Positions 27,559-36,440 of a stretch of 64,000 nt of DNA are shown in pieces. The position numbers and the translations under genes were made by a program. Under the pieces are notes generated by a model. The model saw nothing but the letters and a program-made list of their open reading frames with translations, had not been told where the DNA came from and did no database searches. Source of the DNA: Allomuricauda sp. (GTDB taxonomy: Bacteria > Bacteroidota > Bacteroidia > Flavobacteriales > Flavobacteriaceae). Numbering within the stretch: position 1 is the stretch's first letter; each line of letters opens with the position of its first letter. The DNA is taken from the NCBI RefSeq assembly GCF_013911645.1, contig NZ_JACESV010000002.1, forward strand, positions 744,001 to 808,000, given 5' to 3'.

Positions 27559-28347
27559 TTAAATATCAATTTCTCCAGTTAAATAAAGTGCGGCCTTTCC
27601 TGAAATTTTAACGCGCTCGCCCAAATATTCGCAGACCAAGTCACCTCCTCGTTGGGAAAGTTGTTTGGCCGTCATTTTGGTTTTGTCCAAAATTTCGGCC
27701 CAATATGGCGATAATGAGGTGTGGGCGGAACCTGTCACAGGGTCTTCGGGAATGCCACAGGCAGGGGCAAAAAAACGGGATACAAAATCCACCTCGTCCC
27801 CAGGCGCGGTTACGATAACGCCCCGAACATCCAATTGTGCCAACAGATGGTGGTTGGGTTCAAGGGCTTCAATTTCTTTTTGGGATTGGTAGACCATCAT
27901 GTAATCCGTTTTGCCCTTCAGGGTTTTAATCGGGCTTTGCCCAATGGCATTGTCCAACGCTTCCATATTTTGAATGGCTACTAGATTATCCGTCGGAAAA
28001 TCCATGGTCAACCAGCCATTATCTGCCTTGCTAACAATAAGTTCTCCGCTTCGGGGCGAATAAAACTGAATGGTATTTTTTTTAAACTCATAAAAGTGAA
28101 ACAACACAAAAGCGGTCGCCAAGGTTGCGTGTCCGCAGAGATCGACCTCCACTTCCGGGGTGAACCATCGCAATTCGTACTGGTCATCTCTTTTGACGGC
28201 AAAAGCGGTCTCGGCCAAATTGTTCTCTTGGGCTATTTTTTGCATTAATTCTGGATTCAACCACGAATCCAAAATGCAGACCGCAGCGGGATTTCCGCCA
28301 AAAGTCTGGCTGGTAAATGCATCTATTTGGTAAATTTTCTGTCTCAT
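27559..28347 (-). CDS. PhzF family isomerase/epimerase-like protein
   Basis: The 262-residue protein has the two-fold diaminopimelate-epimerase-like structure of PhzF: FTSQTFGGNPAAV (about 11-23), catalytic Glu46 in NLAETAF, VDLCGHATLA and the C-terminal CGIPEDPVTGSAH. Substrate is unknown; PhzF is a phenazine isomerase, but most members act elsewhere. No phenazine genes are here. It lies between hemF and hemB with short gaps (28 and 37 nt), so it is transcribed with heme genes, without a known heme role. Confidence 0.88.
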   Translation of the reverse strand: MRQKIYQIDAFTSQTFGGNPAAVCILDSWLNPELMQKIAQENNLAETAFAVKRDDQYELRWFTPEVEVDLCGHATLATAFVLFHFYEFKKNTIQFYSPRSGELIVSKADNGWLTMDFPTDNLVAIQNMEALDNAIGQSPIKTLKGKTDYMMVYQSQKEIEALEPNHHLLAQLDVRGVIVTAPGDEVDFVSRFFAPACGIPEDPVTGSAHTSLSPYWAEILDKTKMTAKQLSQRGGDLVCEYLGERVKISGKAALYLTGEIDI

Positions 28348-28375
28348 AGGCTTGGTTTCAAGGCAAAACTACGCA

Positions 28376-29278
28376 TTAAACCCAATCTTTTGGGCTTTGT
28401 AGTACTTCTATCAACTTATCTTCTTCACTTCCCTTTTCGGGATGATGGTCGTATCGCCATTGCACATGTGGAGGCAGACTCATCAAAATACTTTCAATAC
28501 GGCCATTGGTTTTCAGGCCAAAAAGGGTGCCTTTGTCGTGTACCAAATTGAACTCCACATAGCGTCCGCGTCTAATTTCTTGCCAATCGCGTTGATTCTT
28601 GGAGTACGGTAAGTCCTTCCTTTTTTCAACAATAGGAGTGTAGGCCTCCAAAAAACTGTCTCCGACCTCCGTCACAAAATTGTACCAGTCCTCCATGCTT
28701 GTTCCTTCGGTTGCTTTGCAATAATCGAAGAACAATCCACCTACCCCGCGAGCTTCATTCCGGTGGGTATTCCAGAAATAATCGTCACATTTCTTTTTGT
28801 ACGCAGGATAAAATTCTGGGTTGTGGGCATCGCAGGCTTTTTTGCAAATCGTATGAAAATGGGTCGCATCTTCCTCGAACAAATAGTAAGGGGTGAGGTC
28901 CTGTCCGCCACCAAACCATTGGTCCACGATGTTACCCTCCTTGTCGTACATCTCAAAATAGCGCCAGTTGGCATGCACGGTGGGCACCATCGGACTTTTT
29001 GGATGAATCACCAAGCTGAGGCCACACGCAAAAAAGTCGACATCCCCAACTTCGAAATAGTTTTGCATACTTTTTGGCAATGGCCCGTGGACTTTGGAAA
29101 TATTGACCCCTCCTTTTTCAAAAACGGAACCATTTTCAATGACACGGGTTCTACCGCCACCGCCTTCTTCGCGTTCCCAAAGGTCCTGCTGAAACGTAGC
29201 GCTTCCGTCGAGTTCTTCCAGTTTTGAAGTGATGCTGTCCTGTAGTTGTTGAATGTATGTGTAAAATTTATCCTTCAT
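28376..29278 (-). CDS. hemF: Oxygen-dependent coproporphyrinogen III oxidase
   Basis: HemF decarboxylates coproporphyrinogen III to protoporphyrinogen IX using O2 in the cytosol. The 300-residue protein shows PKSPMVPTVHANWRYFEM (metal/active-site His), WFGGGQDLTPYYLFEED, and the RRGRYVEFNLVHDKGTLFGL and GRIESILMSLPP motifs near the C-terminus. The length is normal. It overlaps the DUF6973 gene by 4 nt. Its presence fits an aerobic lifestyle. Confidence 0.96.
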   Translation of the reverse strand: MKDKFYTYIQQLQDSITSKLEELDGSATFQQDLWEREEGGGGRTRVIENGSVFEKGGVNISKVHGPLPKSMQNYFEVGDVDFFACGLSLVIHPKSPMVPTVHANWRYFEMYDKEGNIVDQWFGGGQDLTPYYLFEEDATHFHTICKKACDAHNPEFYPAYKKKCDDYFWNTHRNEARGVGGLFFDYCKATEGTSMEDWYNFVTEVGDSFLEAYTPIVEKRKDLPYSKNQRDWQEIRRGRYVEFNLVHDKGTLFGLKTNGRIESILMSLPPHVQWRYDHHPEKGSEEDKLIEVLQSPKDWV

Positions 29279-29766
29279 TGCTCTAAAATATGTACCATTC
29301 GGTTTTTATATTCTGAAAGTGTTGAATTTTCATCAATTTTGATGGATTCCAGAGCCATTAGCTTTAATACCTCGATGACCTCTTGTTCTGATTTTTCTCT
29401 GTTTTGCTCAAAAATGAAACGACCCACTTTGTTATTGTGCAAGTCCATTGCCTTTGGCAAACTTTTATTCGGAAATGAAGCCTCGTGCCAATCCGTCACC
29501 TTTTTTGCCCAAGCTAATACGACTTCCTCATTTTCTTGCCATTTAAAACACCGTTTTGCAATCAGATAATTCCAAAAAGCGTGTCTGAACGCATTGGCAG
29601 GGCCATTTTTATGGTGGAGTTTGCCGTAGTTTTTGGTCGATATGGATATGCAATCCTTCGTAGCTTTTATGGTTGGCCAAATAAAATGGGGACGGCTTAG
29701 TCCAATACCTATAACTTTCAGTATATTTTTAAAATTTACCCGTTTTAGTACTGCAAAAAGGTTCAC
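29275..29766 (-). CDS. DUF6973-like protein embedded in the heme operon
   Basis: This 163-residue protein starts at GTG (29764-29766), overlapping the hemE stop as GTGA; its own end overlaps hemF by 4 nt. It contains [18 protein letters not shown] (about 53-70), which looks like the DUF6973 pattern, then a conserved [11 protein letters not shown], and later [14 protein letters not shown]. Histidine and acidic residues in a helical setting could bind metal. A hydrophobic stretch at 15-31 is weak. Function is unknown. Two translational-coupling overlaps suggest tight expression with HemE and HemF. Confidence 0.7.
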   Translation of the reverse strand: MNLFAVLKRVNFKNILKVIGIGLSRPHFIWPTIKATKDCISISTKNYGKLHHKNGPANAFRHAFWNYLIAKRCFKWQENEEVVLAWAKKVTDWHEASFPNKSLPKAMDLHNNKVGRFIFEQNREKSEQEVIEVLKLMALESIKIDENSTLSEYKNRMVHILEQ

Positions 29767-30788
29767 TCCTTGTATTCTTTTACGGCATCAATAAATGCTT
29801 TTGCGTTCTCCACGGGAATATGGGGCAAAATTCCGTGACCCAAGTTTACGATGTACTTGTCCTTGCCAAAATCTCGGATCATTTGTGTTACCATTTCCTT
29901 GATTGTGGCAGGAGGTGAAAGCAAGCGGGCCGGATCAAAATTACCTTGCAGCGTGACGTTTCCTCCGGTTAAATATCTTGCATTTTGAGGGGAACATGTC
30001 CAATCAACTCCAACGGCCGAAGCCCCTGAATTTGCCATTTCCTTTAAAGCGAACCAGCATCCTTTTCCAAAAACGATTACGGGCACTTCTTCCTTTAAGG
30101 CATCCACAATCTGCTGCATATATTTCCAAGAAAATTCTTGATAATCCTGCGGTGAAAGCATTCCGCCCCAAGAATCAAAGACCTGAACGGCATTTACACC
30201 AGCTTTGACCTTTGCTTTAAGGTATGCGATGGTAGTATCCGTTATTTTTTGGAGCAATTCATGCGCCGCTTCGGGCTGGGTAAAGCAAAATCCTCTGGCC
30301 TTGTCAAAGCTTTTACTGCCTTGACCTTCTATACAATAGCAGAGAAGTGTCCACGGGGAGCCTGCAAAACCAATCAATGGAACTTCGTCGTTCAATTTTT
30401 CCTTGGTCATGGTTATCGCATCCAACACATAACCCAGCGAATCCTGGATATCGGGAACAATCACTTTGTCCACATCGGCTTGGGAGCGGATAGGGTTGGG
30501 CAAATAAGGGCCAAAATTGGGCTTCATCTGAACCTCGATGTCCATGGCCTGCGGAATCACCAGAATATCGCTGAACAAAATAGCGGCATCCATGCCATAT
30601 CGGCGGATGGGCTGCACGGTAATTTCCGAGGCCAATTCCGGGGTCTGACAACGGGTAAAGAAATCATATTTTTTACGGAGTTCCATAAACTCGGGCAAAT
30701 AGCGCCCTGCTTGCCGCATCATCCATACGGGTGGACGTTCAACGGTTTCGCCTTTTAAAGCTTTTAGGAACAAGTCGTTTTTGATCAT
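29763..30788 (-). CDS. hemE: Uroporphyrinogen decarboxylase
   Basis: HemE removes four carboxyl groups from uroporphyrinogen III to give coproporphyrinogen III in the cytosol. The 341-residue protein has [16 protein letters not shown] near the N-terminus, [13 protein letters not shown] segments, [32 protein letters not shown] and the terminal [15 protein letters not shown]. Length and context are normal. It follows hemD after a 110-nt gap that contains a repeat element. Confidence 0.97.
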   Translation of the reverse strand: MIKNDLFLKALKGETVERPPVWMMRQAGRYLPEFMELRKKYDFFTRCQTPELASEITVQPIRRYGMDAAILFSDILVIPQAMDIEVQMKPNFGPYLPNPIRSQADVDKVIVPDIQDSLGYVLDAITMTKEKLNDEVPLIGFAGSPWTLLCYCIEGQGSKSFDKARGFCFTQPEAAHELLQKITDTTIAYLKAKVKAGVNAVQVFDSWGGMLSPQDYQEFSWKYMQQIVDALKEEVPVIVFGKGCWFALKEMANSGASAVGVDWTCSPQNARYLTGGNVTLQGNFDPARLLSPPATIKEMVTQMIRDFGKDKYIVNLGHGILPHIPVENAKAFIDAVKEYKE

Positions 30789-30798
30789 AAATTTTAAT

Positions 30799-30897
30799 TT
30801 GTTATTCCTGTGAAGACAGGAATCTTTTAATTGTTTTTTCGATGTTGAAAGATGCTTCGACTTCCTGCCCGTCCGGCAGGCGAGCGCTCAGCATCCG
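30799..30897. repeat. Dispersed repeat copy between hemD and hemE
   Basis: The left end TTGTTATTCC (30799-30808) is one base off the TTGTCATTCC terminus and forms a hairpin ATTCCTGT-gaag-ACAGGAAT. The right part (30851-30897) is an inverted copy of the GC-rich block at 7583-7630, with its CCTGCCCGTCCGGCAGG hairpin. The element fills almost the whole gap. Confidence 0.7.
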
Positions 30898-30898
30898 T

Positions 30899-31558
30899 TT
30901 ATTTCGACATTTCTTTTATTGCCTGAACCAACACATTTTCCACGGTCGGTTTGTTGGCTATAATAATTTGGTTTGAATGATTTTGCGCTTCGGCGGCGGT
31001 CGTTTCCCCAATACAGAGCAATTTGCTGTTCCCCAGAGTGTTTTCCAAAAGATAGCTTCGGATGCCACTTGGACTAAAAAAGAGAATGCCATCAAAATCA
31101 CGTTGAAACTTTTTCGGGTTCAAGTGGGTGCGGTACACTTCCAACTCTTTATACTGAACGTTGTTTTTTGATAAGAGCTCTGGAAGGTCGTCTCTTCTTT
31201 TATTGCCACAGAGAAACAAAAACACTTCATTTTTATAGCGTTTAATCAAAATTTCACCTAATTCTGATGCATATTCGGCCATTTTAACCACTTTTACACC
31301 ATTTTCTTTCAAAAGTGCTTTGGTTTTTTCGCCAACACAATAGGCACGGAACTCTGATTTGTCCATACCTTCGGATTGATTCAAAAATACCTTTACGGCA
31401 TTCTTGCTGGTAAAAATATAGTTGGTGTAGTTGAAAGGAATCTTCACGTCCCGCGACTCGATTTTCAAGGCATCGTACTCCACCAAACCCAAACCAGAAT
31501 TTAGAAAAAGCTCCTTTTGAGATGGTGTCAATATTTTAGTGGTGAGCACTGTTTTCAT
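30899..31558 (-). CDS. hemD: Uroporphyrinogen-III synthase
   Basis: HemD closes hydroxymethylbilane to uroporphyrinogen III with inversion of ring D. The 219-residue protein is short and divergent, as is usual in the family: N-terminal ILTPSQKELF, a YIFTSKNAVKVFL block (about 46-58), VGEKTKALL, and the C-terminal FFSPSGIRSYL and CIGETTAAEA motifs. The first domain starts 23 nt inside hemC. The repeat after it may lower read-through into hemE. Confidence 0.9.
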   Translation of the reverse strand: MKTVLTTKILTPSQKELFLNSGLGLVEYDALKIESRDVKIPFNYTNYIFTSKNAVKVFLNQSEGMDKSEFRAYCVGEKTKALLKENGVKVVKMAEYASELGEILIKRYKNEVFLFLCGNKRRDDLPELLSKNNVQYKELEVYRTHLNPKKFQRDFDGILFFSPSGIRSYLLENTLGNSKLLCIGETTAAEAQNHSNQIIIANKPTVENVLVQAIKEMSK

Positions 31559-32462
31559 TTCTGATTTCTTGCATCAATTTATCACCTCCTTTTTGCAAAA
31601 CCTCTTCGGCAGAAGATTTCCCAATGCCTTTGGCATCGGACAATTTCACTTCTTTTTTGATGTCGATTTTCTGTTTGCCATCCAAAGAGAAAACAACGCC
31701 TTCAAAATGAACCGTTTGGTCTTTTATTTGTGCCAAAGCACCGATGGGTGCGGTACAACCACCTTCCAAGGTGCGTAAAAATGCACGTTCAATGGTTGTG
31801 GACATTTCGGTTTCGGGATGGTTGAGTTTGCCCAATGCTTCTCTGGTAAAATCATCTTCTTCTTTGGCTACGACCAACATGGCACCTTGAGCTGGTGCGG
31901 GAACCATCCAATCCAATTGAATGGCATCTTTGGGCAATAGTTTTATCCGTTCCAATCCGGCCTGGGCAAAAATGGCCCCTTGCCAATCGTTTTCGATTAA
32001 TTTGAGTAGTCGGGTATTCACGTTTCCCCTAAGGTCGACCACTTTGTGGTTGGGATATTTGTTCAACCATTGGGCTTTTCGGCGTAAACTTCCCGTGGCT
32101 ATGGTGGCAGGTTGATCGGTTTCCAAAAAATTGGACCCTTTGTGCACCAAAATATCGTGAGTGATGGCGCGTTCCAAAACGGCCACCTTCACAATTCCCT
32201 TTGGCAGTTGTGTGGGCACATCTTTCATGGAATGTACTGCAATATCAATATCTCCTTTGAGCAGAGCAACATCCAGGGCCTTGGTAAAGATTCCCGTAAC
32301 ACCGAGTTCGTAAAGCGGCTTGTCCAACACTTGGTCTCCCAAAGATTTGGTCGGCACCAAGATGGTATCGTAGCCAAGTGCCTCCAACTTTTGTTGCACG
32401 GTGGTTGCTTGCCACAGCGCGAGTTCGCTGTCGCGGGTTCCAATGCGGATGATTTTGCTCAT
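31536..32462 (-). CDS. hemC: Porphobilinogen deaminase (hydroxymethylbilane synthase)
   Basis: HemC polymerises four porphobilinogen units. The dipyrromethane-cofactor cysteine is Cys236 in TLEGGCTAPIGALA; IRIGTRDSELALWQA and HSMKDVPTQLP are typical N-terminal motifs, and GSLRRKAQW and RGNVNTRL are substrate-binding arginine motifs. The length (308) is normal. It overlaps hemA by 4 nt (ATGA) and hemD by 23 nt, so the three genes are translated in close coupling. Confidence 0.97.
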   Translation of the reverse strand: MSKIIRIGTRDSELALWQATTVQQKLEALGYDTILVPTKSLGDQVLDKPLYELGVTGIFTKALDVALLKGDIDIAVHSMKDVPTQLPKGIVKVAVLERAITHDILVHKGSNFLETDQPATIATGSLRRKAQWLNKYPNHKVVDLRGNVNTRLLKLIENDWQGAIFAQAGLERIKLLPKDAIQLDWMVPAPAQGAMLVVAKEEDDFTREALGKLNHPETEMSTTIERAFLRTLEGGCTAPIGALAQIKDQTVHFEGVVFSLDGKQKIDIKKEVKLSDAKGIGKSSAEEVLQKGGDKLMQEIRNENSAHH

Positions 32463-33715
32463 TTGGAATGTAGTTCTAGCTGAAAAACTTTTTGGATAAG
32501 CTCCAGACTGTCTTCGGTATCTACCTCGTTGCTCTTTAGGTGGTTGGCAAACTGCTTGGTGATTTTCTGGATGATTCGGTCCGAGATAATTTCCGCTTGT
32601 ATTTGATCAAATCCCTCAATTTTCTTGGTTTGAAAATCGATTTCCTCAGTTTTCATGGTGTTCAGTTTGTCTTTGAGGGCATTGATCACGGGAGCAAACT
32701 TTCGGGTTTCCAACCATTTCAAGAAATCCTTTTTTACCTTTTCTATGATAGCTTCTGCTTTGGGAACGTATTCTTTTCTTTTGGTCAAGGTCTCATCCGT
32801 AATTTGTGAAAGTTGGTCCAAATGCACCAAGGATACATTGTTCAACTCTTTTACATCGTCCGACACGTTTTTGGGAACGGATAAATCCAAGATCAACAAC
32901 GGTTTTTTAGTATAGATCAAGGCTTTGGAAACCGTGGGCAACTGCGCTCCAGTGGCCACTACAAGAATATCGGCCTTTCTGATCTCGGTTTGCAGGTCGC
33001 CATAGTCCTTTACGGTCAATTGGAACTTGCCCGCAATGTCTTCCGCTTTTTCCCTGGTCCTGTTGATCAAGGTGATGTGGGAATTGTCGGAATGTTTCAC
33101 CAGATTCTCGCAAGTGTTTCTTCCAATTTTTCCCGTTCCGAACAATAATATATTCTTGTTGGAAATATCATCAACATTGTCCAGAATATATTTTACCGAA
33201 GCAAATGCCACCGATGTGGCTCCTGATGATAGTTCTGTTTCGTTTTTGATGCGTTTGCTGGCCTGAATCACAGCATTGCATAAACGCTCCAAGAACGGAT
33301 TGGCCATCTCAAGCTTTTTGGAACGATAAAATCCTTGCTTAATTTGGCTAATGATTTCAAAATCCCCCAAAATCTGACTATCAAGACCGGTACCTACTTT
33401 AAACATGTGCGAAATCGCATCATGGTTTTTGTACACATAGGCTACTTCTTGAAATTCTTCGACGGTACCATTGGTTTGGTCGCAAAGTAGTTTGATCAAT
33501 TGATAGGGATGTTGAGCAAAACCGTAAAGCTCGGTTCTATTGCAGGTGGAAATGGCCAAAAGACCATCAATACCAATTTCCTTGGCCTTGCCCAAGATAT
33601 GATCAATGGCAGGAACATCCAGACTGAACTTTCCTCTCACCTCTGCATCCGCCTTCTTATAACTCAACCCAATGGCGTAGAAGGAATTATGTTTTGAAAT
33701 ATGGTAGTTCCTCAT
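32459..33715 (-). CDS. hemA: Glutamyl-tRNA reductase
   Basis: HemA reduces glutamyl-tRNA to glutamate-1-semialdehyde, the committed step of the C5 heme pathway. I start at ATG 33713-33715 (418 residues), near the family start; an upstream ATG would add 15. The catalytic Cys58 is in AISTCNRTELYGF, the NADPH fold has LLFGTGKIGRNTCENL, and the C-terminal dimerisation helices follow from about 310. It heads the operon and is divergent from the AraC gene. hemL, the next step, is not in the window. Confidence 0.96.
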   Translation of the reverse strand: MRNYHISKHNSFYAIGLSYKKADAEVRGKFSLDVPAIDHILGKAKEIGIDGLLAISTCNRTELYGFAQHPYQLIKLLCDQTNGTVEEFQEVAYVYKNHDAISHMFKVGTGLDSQILGDFEIISQIKQGFYRSKKLEMANPFLERLCNAVIQASKRIKNETELSSGATSVAFASVKYILDNVDDISNKNILLFGTGKIGRNTCENLVKHSDNSHITLINRTREKAEDIAGKFQLTVKDYGDLQTEIRKADILVVATGAQLPTVSKALIYTKKPLLILDLSVPKNVSDDVKELNNVSLVHLDQLSQITDETLTKRKEYVPKAEAIIEKVKKDFLKWLETRKFAPVINALKDKLNTMKTEEIDFQTKKIEGFDQIQAEIISDRIIQKITKQFANHLKSNEVDTEDSLELIQKVFQLELHSK

Positions 33716-33735
33716 AAAGGATATAAATCGCAGGA

Positions 33736-33761
33736 CAAAAATAATAGGGTTATAGGTCAAA
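33736..33761 (-). promoter_or_regulatory. Candidate hemA promoter
   Basis: On the minus strand TTTG (complement of 33758-33761) and TATTTTTG (complement of 33736-33743) fit the Bacteroidota boxes, but the spacer is only 14 nt. It lies just upstream of the chosen hemA start. The TAAATTTG at 33851-33858 could serve the divergent AraC gene, but its -33 box is not clear. Confidence 0.35.
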
Positions 33762-33925
33762 AAATAACGCTAGCGGAACTATAAATAACTGTCGCTGTTA
33801 TTTTATGTTATATTTTTAATGAAAATGATGTAAAGCATTGTTATTATTGATAAATTTGATGGTAAGAAACACAATTTAGAGCGATTCTAAATTAAGTAAA
33901 AAGCAAGGTTAGATTGAAAACAAAC

Positions 33926-34804
33926 ATGAAAAATATCGCTAGAGGTTCGTATGACGAAATTTTGGTCGAGGACGGGATTTACATACTCAAGATCCAAAAC
34001 GATGCCCAAGAACCAAAGCTTATTGAACGGGATATCGACAGTTCGTACATACAATTCCACTTTTGTTTAAAGGGGAGGTCAAAATTTAATTTTAACGAGG
34101 GCAACTATTATTTGGAGGTGAACGAAGAAAACTCCTTGCTCCTATACAATACCCAAAAGAATCTGCCTTTGGACCTTATTGTTTCGCCTGGTTCTTGGTT
34201 GCTTTCTGTTGTTATGACCATTAGAAAATTTCACTCCTTGTTTTCCGACGAAGCGGATTACATTCCTTTTTTAAGTGATGATAACAAGGAAAAGAAATAT
34301 TATTCCCAAGAAATAGTGTCACCGGCAACCGCGGTTGTATTGAGTCAGTTGATGAATTTCAACCTTCACCCATCCATCAAAAAATTGTACTTGAAAGGCA
34401 AGGTATACGAATTGATTTCCCTGTATTTCAACAAAACCGAAGATGCAGATTTGGAACAATGCCCTTATTTGGCAGACGAAGACAATGTGCGCCGGATTCG
34501 GATGGCCAAGGAAATCATGATTTCCCGAATGGCTGAGCCACCAACCTTGGCCGAATTATCACAAGAAGTGGGGTTGGGCCTCAAAAAGCTAAAAGAAGGC
34601 TTCAAACAAATCTATGGGGATTCCGTTTTTGGATTCTTGTTCGATTATAAAATGGAATATGCCCGAAAAATGTTGGAAACGGGCAAACACAATGTGAACG
34701 AAGTAGGATTGAAAGTGGGGTACAGCACAGCCAGTCATTTTATTGCTTCCTTTAAAAAGAAGTTCGGCACTACACCAAAAAAATACTTAACTTCAAACGT
34801 CTAA
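33926..34804 (+). CDS. AraC family transcriptional regulator
   Basis: ATG 33926 gives 292 residues; an upstream TTG (33914) is less likely. Residues 15-180 form a cupin-like sensor region without clear ligand motifs; residues 185-290 carry the two helix-turn-helices of AraC, ending with VNEVGLKVGYSTASHFIASFKKKFGTTPKKYL. It is divergent from hemA, and the neighbours hemH and the hem operon make control of heme or iron supply plausible, but this is inference. The next gene (ThuA) starts 4 nt later. Confidence 0.9.
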   Translation: MKNIARGSYDEILVEDGIYILKIQNDAQEPKLIERDIDSSYIQFHFCLKGRSKFNFNEGNYYLEVNEENSLLLYNTQKNLPLDLIVSPGSWLLSVVMTIRKFHSLFSDEADYIPFLSDDNKEKKYYSQEIVSPATAVVLSQLMNFNLHPSIKKLYLKGKVYELISLYFNKTEDADLEQCPYLADEDNVRRIRMAKEIMISRMAEPPTLAELSQEVGLGLKKLKEGFKQIYGDSVFGFLFDYKMEYARKMLETGKHNVNEVGLKVGYSTASHFIASFKKKFGTTPKKYLTSNV

Positions 34805-34808
34805 AACT

Positions 34809-35570
34809 ATGACTATGAGATTTACTGTACTGTTACTAACTTTTTGCTTTGTAGTTTGTGCTTGTGCCCAAGAGGAACCCGCAAAAGAAGAAGAAAATGT
34901 AAAAATGCCAGAATTGGTGATGGTATTTACCAAAACCGAAGGCTGGAGACATAAATCCATTGAAAAAGGAGTGCAAACCCTTAGGGAACTTGGCAGGCAG
35001 AATGGCTTTGTTGCTTTGCAAACCGAGTCAGGTGAAGACTTTACTTCCCAAAACCTTCAAAACTATAAATTGGTGGTGTTTTTGAATACAACCTTGGACG
35101 TATTGAACGATGCACAGCAAAGAGCATTTGAAGCGTACATCAAAGGAGGGGGTGCTTTTTTAGGGGTTCATGCAGCGTCAGATACCGAATATGATTGGCC
35201 TTGGTACGGAAAGTTGGTAGGGGGTTATTTTGTGAGCCATCCCAACGACCCCAACGTCCGGCAGGCAAAAATTGATGTGGTGAGCAAGGCGCATCCGTCC
35301 ACGGAGCACTTACAAGATTCCTGGACTAGAACAGATGAATGGTACAACTTTAAGGATTTAAATCCAGAAGTTACTGTTTTGCTCAATTTGGACGAGACCA
35401 CTTACGAAGGCGGAACCAACGGCTCCAATCATCCTATTGCGTGGTATCACGAATTTGATGGGGGAAGAGCTTTTTACACAGGCGGAGGGCATACCGAAGA
35501 CTCTTATGACGAGCCCATGTTCCGAAATCATTTGCTGGGAGCCATTGAGTGGTGCCTAAAGCGAAAGTAA
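34809..35570 (+). CDS. ThuA-domain lipoprotein
   Basis: The 253-residue protein has an N-terminal signal peptide (about 1-17) and a Cys at residue 18-20 that may be lipidated (VVCACAQ; the lipobox is unusual), followed by an acidic linker. The ThuA-like glutamine-amidotransferase-related fold covers about 35-250, with VMVFTKTEGWRHKSI, GGGAFLGVHAASDTEYDWPWY and IAWYHEFDGGRAFYTGGGH. ThuA proteins are tied to sugar metabolism in many Bacteroidota. It starts 4 nt after the AraC gene, so it is probably co-transcribed. An ATG two codons later (34815) is possible. Confidence 0.85.
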   Translation: MTMRFTVLLLTFCFVVCACAQEEPAKEEENVKMPELVMVFTKTEGWRHKSIEKGVQTLRELGRQNGFVALQTESGEDFTSQNLQNYKLVVFLNTTLDVLNDAQQRAFEAYIKGGGAFLGVHAASDTEYDWPWYGKLVGGYFVSHPNDPNVRQAKIDVVSKAHPSTEHLQDSWTRTDEWYNFKDLNPEVTVLLNLDETTYEGGTNGSNHPIAWYHEFDGGRAFYTGGGHTEDSYDEPMFRNHLLGAIEWCLKRK

Positions 35571-36440
35571 GGTCGGTCTTGCGACTATGATTCCAATATT
35601 ACTTTTGATATTTTTAAGGTAATCCGCCAAGGGCAATTCGGACATTTCCACTTCGCCATTTTTGCTGGAGGCGTGTAATAAATGCAACCTTCCATCAGGT
35701 TGATGGATGGCGATTCCCGTGTGGGTTACGTCCAATCCTTTTATGGATGTGGCCAAGGCAAGAATGTCACCTGATTTGATGAGGTGTTCCTTACTTTCAA
35801 TTTGGTCCTGTGGCAAATAACAAAGTTCTTCCTTGGCAAGTTCTTTTTCTACTGCCAACATCGCTTCAAAATTCTCGTCGCTGGCCAAAAATGGATAAAG
35901 ATTGCGGTGCGTCCCCATAAAATTGATGGGTTTTTCCAGCTCCACACCACCCAGTTCAGCAGTGATATCTTTTACCAATCTCTTTTTCTCGTTGTTGCGA
36001 ATCCATTCGGTAAAATAATGTAAGCGAGAAGGATACCCATCCAACTTCCCATTTCTATACCGAACGGTCTCCAAGTTTTGAGTAAAACTTTCAAAGTCTT
36101 TCTGTTGGTTTTGAAGCATCAAGCTGAAGGCCAGCACATTCTCCACAAAGGTGGTACAGTCCAGCCCACCAAAATTGACTACCAAGGTTTCCGTATCGCC
36201 AACCTCAAGGGTTTTCTCCACATAAGGGGTTTCCAGAAACGATTGGCCCACCAAGGCTATGGTATCGCCAAGACTGGAAGCTTTTGTTTGCTCTAAATCA
36301 TTGATTTTGGTTTCAAACAATAATTTGTCCTCAGGCGAGCAAGTGATTTTTTGGGCTGAGGTGGTAGATAAAAGCCCTAGAAAGAAAAGCAGACATAAAA
36401 TGTTGTTACCTGCCTTAATGCTTAAATTGGAAATATTCAT
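35556..36440 (-). CDS. DUF1460 (N-acetylmuramoyl-L-alanine amidase-like) exported protein
   Basis: The 294-residue protein has a signal peptide (about 1-30, ending TSAQ) and the DUF1460 fold, an NlpC/P60-like peptidase family. Cys95 in GGLDCTTFVENVLAF and His240 in DVTHTGIAIHQ are the probable catalytic pair; GDILALATSI lies before it. It may cut cell-wall peptides in the periplasm. Its 3' end overlaps the convergent ThuA gene by 15 nt and its start overlaps the upstream lipoprotein gene by 26 nt. Confidence 0.85.
   Translation of the reverse strand: MNISNLSIKAGNNILCLLFFLGLLSTTSAQKITCSPEDKLLFETKINDLEQTKASSLGDTIALVGQSFLETPYVEKTLEVGDTETLVVNFGGLDCTTFVENVLAFSLMLQNQQKDFESFTQNLETVRYRNGKLDGYPSRLHYFTEWIRNNEKKRLVKDITAELGGVELEKPINFMGTHRNLYPFLASDENFEAMLAVEKELAKEELCYLPQDQIESKEHLIKSGDILALATSIKGLDVTHTGIAIHQPDGRLHLLHASSKNGEVEMSELPLADYLKNIKSNIGIIVARPTLLSL

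Noticed and set aside
27559-28347. Reading PhzF as evidence for phenazine synthesis
   Set aside because: None of the other phenazine genes is present and PhzF-type proteins are widespread with unrelated roles.
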